Notes under the pieces: model-generated
Database searches by the model: none
Seen by the model: only the letters and a program-made list of their open reading frames with translations
What the model was told of the DNA's origin: nothing
Made by a program: the position numbers and the translations under genes
Part shown: piece by piece, positions 62,022 to 64,000 of the stretch
Layout: every line of letters starts with the position of its first letter
Position numbering within the stretch: position 1 is the stretch's first letter
Origin: Nitrospinaceae bacterium
GTDB lineage: Bacteria > Nitrospinota > Nitrospinia > Nitrospinales > VA-1
Length of the DNA: 64,000 bases
Reading direction: 5' to 3'
Assembly (NCBI GenBank): GCA_029261655.1
Contig: JAJDAY010000015.1
Span: forward strand, 58,836-122,835

Positions 62022-62702
62022 TCACTTTCTGTTTATAATTTTTATTGGCACTTGTTCGATTGATTCCAGAATTTGGTCCACGACTTCTTCTAATTTGAAA
62101 TTTGTAGTGTCTATATAAATGGCATCCTCCGCACGTATCAGTGGAGAAACTTCGCGGTTCCTGTCTTTTTCATCGCGTTGCCGGATCTGCTCGACAATCG
62201 TGTCGACATCGATTTCCTGGTTTTTAGCCTGCAGTTCCTGAAAGCGACGTTTGCCCCTTTCTTCGGGGGTCGCGTCCAGAAAAAATTTTCTTTCCGCCTG
62301 TGGGAAAACCACCGTGCCGATGTCGCGCCCTTCCATGACGATGGAGCCTGATTTCCCCATGTCTCTCTGCTTGGCGACCAGAATTTCACGGACTTTCCCG
62401 AGCGACGCAACAATGGCCGCGTCCTGGTCAACGGTTTTGCTTCTCAACAGACGGGTCACATCCTCCCCGTCCACGACAACAGTTTGCCCTTTTGGGCCTG
62501 GGACAAACTGGATGCTCTGATTGAGGGCCACCTCCGCGATCGCTTCCTCATCGCCAAGATCCCGGCTCAATCGCCCGGCCTGCAAGGCCACGGCCCGGTA
62601 CATGGCCCCGGTGTTGATATGCCGAAACTGCAATTTACCGGCAATGATTTTTGCCACCGAACTTTTCCCGCTTCCGGCAGGCCCGTCAATTGCTATGATC
62701 AT
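62022..62702 (-). CDS. cmk: Cytidylate kinase
   Basis: A 226-residue kinase for CMP and dCMP. It begins IIAIDGPAGSGKSSVAKIIA, with the P-loop at residues 6-13, NTGAMYRAVAL and MEGRDIGTVVFPQAERKFFLDATPEERGKRR as the substrate-binding parts. It is encoded directly upstream of rpsA. Confidence 0.96.
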   Translation of the reverse strand: MIIAIDGPAGSGKSSVAKIIAGKLQFRHINTGAMYRAVALQAGRLSRDLGDEEAIAEVALNQSIQFVPGPKGQTVVVDGEDVTRLLRSKTVDQDAAIVASLGKVREILVAKQRDMGKSGSIVMEGRDIGTVVFPQAERKFFLDATPEERGKRRFQELQAKNQEIDVDTIVEQIRQRDEKDRNREVSPLIRAEDAIYIDTTNFKLEEVVDQILESIEQVPIKIINRK

Positions 62703-62761
62703 TAACTGGAATCTCTTTAGTTCGCTAATTTACTATCTGCCAACGCGCCGGACATATCTTT

Positions 62762-63625
62762 TTATGTCAGGTTCAGGCGATATTTTTTTGCCGTTTCAAA
62801 GGCCTGCTCCAGCAATCGACTGTCCTCGTTTGCAATCAGGTTGCGGACCTGCTGGAGGGTGCCCTGAAAATTATCGATCAGGTTCAGGACCGGTTTCTTA
62901 TTGGACAAACAGATGTCCCGCCACATCCCAGGGTCGCTTGATGCGATTCTGGTGATGTCTTTCAACCCGTTGCCCGCAAAAGAAGTGACATCTTCATGGT
63001 TTTTTGTCGATATCCCGCCGATGGTGTTCATCAATACATAGGCGATCACATGAGGCAGATGACTGACCGCGCCAAAAATGAGGTCGTGCTCTTCCACGTC
63101 CATGATGAAGACCTCCATCCCGACTTGTTCCCACAGCTCCCTGACTTTCTTGAGGGCGGAAGGATTGGTTTTCGGCGTTGGAGTGACAATGCATTTTTCA
63201 TTCTGAAATAAATCCGCCCTCGATGCCTCGAACCCCGATTTTTCTCCGCCGGCAATCGGATGCGACCCGACAAAATAAGCACCGTCCGGCATCAAAGCCT
63301 GGATTTCGCCCACCAGAGGTTTTTTGACCGACCCCACATCCGTGACCAGACAGCCGGGCCGCAAAAAAGAAACCATCTCCCGGACCAGTGGCGTCATGAC
63401 GCTCACGGGAGAGCAAAGGACGACCAAATCCGCCTGAGCGACCGCGGCCTGCAAGTCGTCTTCGTAGGAATCAATGATATCAAGCGTCCTGGCTTTTTCC
63501 AGCTTTGCCCGATTGCGTCCGTACCCGACGACTTTGTCGGCCAACCCCCGTTGCCGGGAAATCTGCGCCAGCGAACCACCCAGGAGACCCACACCCACGA
63601 TCGTGATTTGCCCGAATAGACTCAT
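62762..63625 (-). CDS. tyrA: Prephenate dehydrogenase
   Basis: A 287-residue NAD(P)-dependent enzyme of tyrosine synthesis. It begins QITIVGVGLLGGSLAQISRQRG (dinucleotide motif). VTDVGSVKKPLVGEI and YFVGSHPIAGGEKSGFEASRADLF are its substrate-binding parts. It could also act on arogenate. Its first 4 bases overlap the end of pheA in an ATGA, so the two are translationally coupled. Confidence 0.95.
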   Translation of the reverse strand: MSLFGQITIVGVGLLGGSLAQISRQRGLADKVVGYGRNRAKLEKARTLDIIDSYEDDLQAAVAQADLVVLCSPVSVMTPLVREMVSFLRPGCLVTDVGSVKKPLVGEIQALMPDGAYFVGSHPIAGGEKSGFEASRADLFQNEKCIVTPTPKTNPSALKKVRELWEQVGMEVFIMDVEEHDLIFGAVSHLPHVIAYVLMNTIGGISTKNHEDVTSFAGNGLKDITRIASSDPGMWRDICLSNKKPVLNLIDNFQGTLQQVRNLIANEDSRLLEQAFETAKKYRLNLT

Positions 63626-64000
63626 AGTCTGGATTTCGCTTCCGGGAAAGACCCTAAAACTTTCATGAACAGACTTTTTTTCCGTAAGCTGTCGATCACC
63701 TTGGCGATATTCGGGTCATCGACATGGCCTTCAAAATCCAGGTAAAAGAGATATTCCCAGGACCTGTTCCGAAGCGGTCGGGATTGAATTTTTGTCAGGT
63801 TGATTTTATTGCGCGCGAATATCTGGAGCGCTTGTAGCAGGGAACCCGCTTCGTCTTTGATGGAAAAAAGAATGGCGGTTTTATTGTGCCTGGCCTTTTT
63901 GGCTTTTTCCTTGCCGATGACCAGAAAGCGGGTGTGGTTGTCCGAGCGGTCCTGGATTTTTTCAGCGAGAACATTCAACTGGTTCATTTCCGCGGCTAAA
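63622..64000 (-). CDS. pheA: Prephenate dehydratase, C-terminal part (cut by window edge)
   Basis: The 3' part of a prephenate dehydratase gene. The visible 126 residues run from the end of the catalytic domain (LAAEMNQLNVLAEKIQD then HTRFLVIGKEK) into the ACT regulatory domain (AILFSIKDEAGSLLQALQIF, SRPLRNRSWEYLFYLDFEGH). It stays open to the last base, so the real start lies outside the window. The ACT domain normally binds phenylalanine for feedback control. Overlaps tyrA by 4 bases. Confidence 0.92.
   Translation of the reverse strand, partial: LAAEMNQLNVLAEKIQDRSDNHTRFLVIGKEKAKKARHNKTAILFSIKDEAGSLLQALQIFARNKINLTKIQSRPLRNRSWEYLFYLDFEGHVDDPNIAKVIDSLRKKSLFMKVLGSFPEAKSRL

Noticed and set aside
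1..64000. CRISPR arrays, tRNA or rRNA genes, transposases or integrases
   Set aside because: I looked for regularly spaced repeats, cloverleaf-like TpsiC loops and transposase motifs and saw none; a covariance-model or repeat-finder search would be decisive.

Overview
This 64 kb stretch looks like chromosomal DNA of a Gram-negative bacterium of roughly balanced GC content, most plausibly from the Nitrospinota (Nitrospina-like) or another phylum that carries the UBact-type proteasome. The basis is a complete proteasome operon (arc/mpa-type ATPase, dop, UBact tag, prcB, prcA, pafA) in a genome that also encodes MlaC, Pal, TonB and outer-membrane-type lipoproteins. The tag gene ends in a glutamine and does not carry the Pup GGQ/GGE ending, so it is UBact and not actinobacterial Pup. 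The phylum assignment is an inference; no rRNA gene is present to confirm it.

Layout. 0.2-9.3 kb: mixed genes (TPR membrane protein, GHMP kinase, MlaC, two DUF799-like lipoproteins of which one has a SPOR domain, a class V aminotransferase, DNA polymerase IV, two unrecognised genes). 9.4-12 kb: NAD synthetase and an ElbB-like protein, then a degenerate dispersed repeat. 12.2-17.8 kb: a tightly packed six-gene glyco/modification operon (SDR epimerase/dehydratase, WbqC-like, SPASM radical SAM, GT2, second SPASM radical SAM, methyltransferase). 17.9-22.9 kb: a leucine-rich-repeat protein behind SMC. 23.4-30 kb: an Spx/ArsC-like protein, a Nudix hydrolase, an ATP-grasp gene broken by an in-frame stop, a repeat-bearing Pal lipoprotein, pyrF, a small membrane protein and a carbamoyltransferase. 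30.1-41.3 kb: PhnE-like permease, SYLF protein, DinG-like helicase, an orphan phage-tail-like protein, a SIR2-TPR gene co-transcribed with a fused CDP-alcohol phosphatidyltransferase, and TonB. 41.5-49.5 kb: a nucleotidyltransferase-like gene divergent from the proteasome operon. 49.5-52.2 kb: HIT hydrolase, nadA and a small repeat-bounded accessory patch holding a phnA remnant, a SUI1/YciH protein and a frameshifted small membrane protein. 52.2-64 kb: fumC with an RpoH-like sigma factor, small secreted and metal-binding proteins including a tandem duplicate pair, a nitrilase, aroC, an HU/IHF protein, sppA, rpsA, cmk, tyrA and the 3' end of pheA.

How the genes work together. The proteasome operon is a self-contained tagging and degradation pathway: Dop would deamidate the C-terminal Gln of UBact to Glu, PafA would ligate it to substrate lysines, the Arc/Mpa ring would unfold tagged proteins, and the PrcA/PrcB core would cut them. 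tyrA/pheA, aroC, cmk, rpsA and the HU/IHF gene form the usual aromatic-amino-acid and translation cluster. The 12-18 kb block probably makes or modifies a surface glycan or glycolipid.

The most notable items are the UBact operon with a short tag gene overlapping both neighbours, an Arc ATPase whose C-terminus lacks the expected tyrosine, a SIR2-TPR protein paired with a membrane lipid enzyme, the nonsense-interrupted ATP-grasp gene, a tandem pair of unrecognised secreted proteins, and the 51-52 kb repeat-bounded patch. I saw no rRNA, tRNA, CRISPR array, integrase or transposase.
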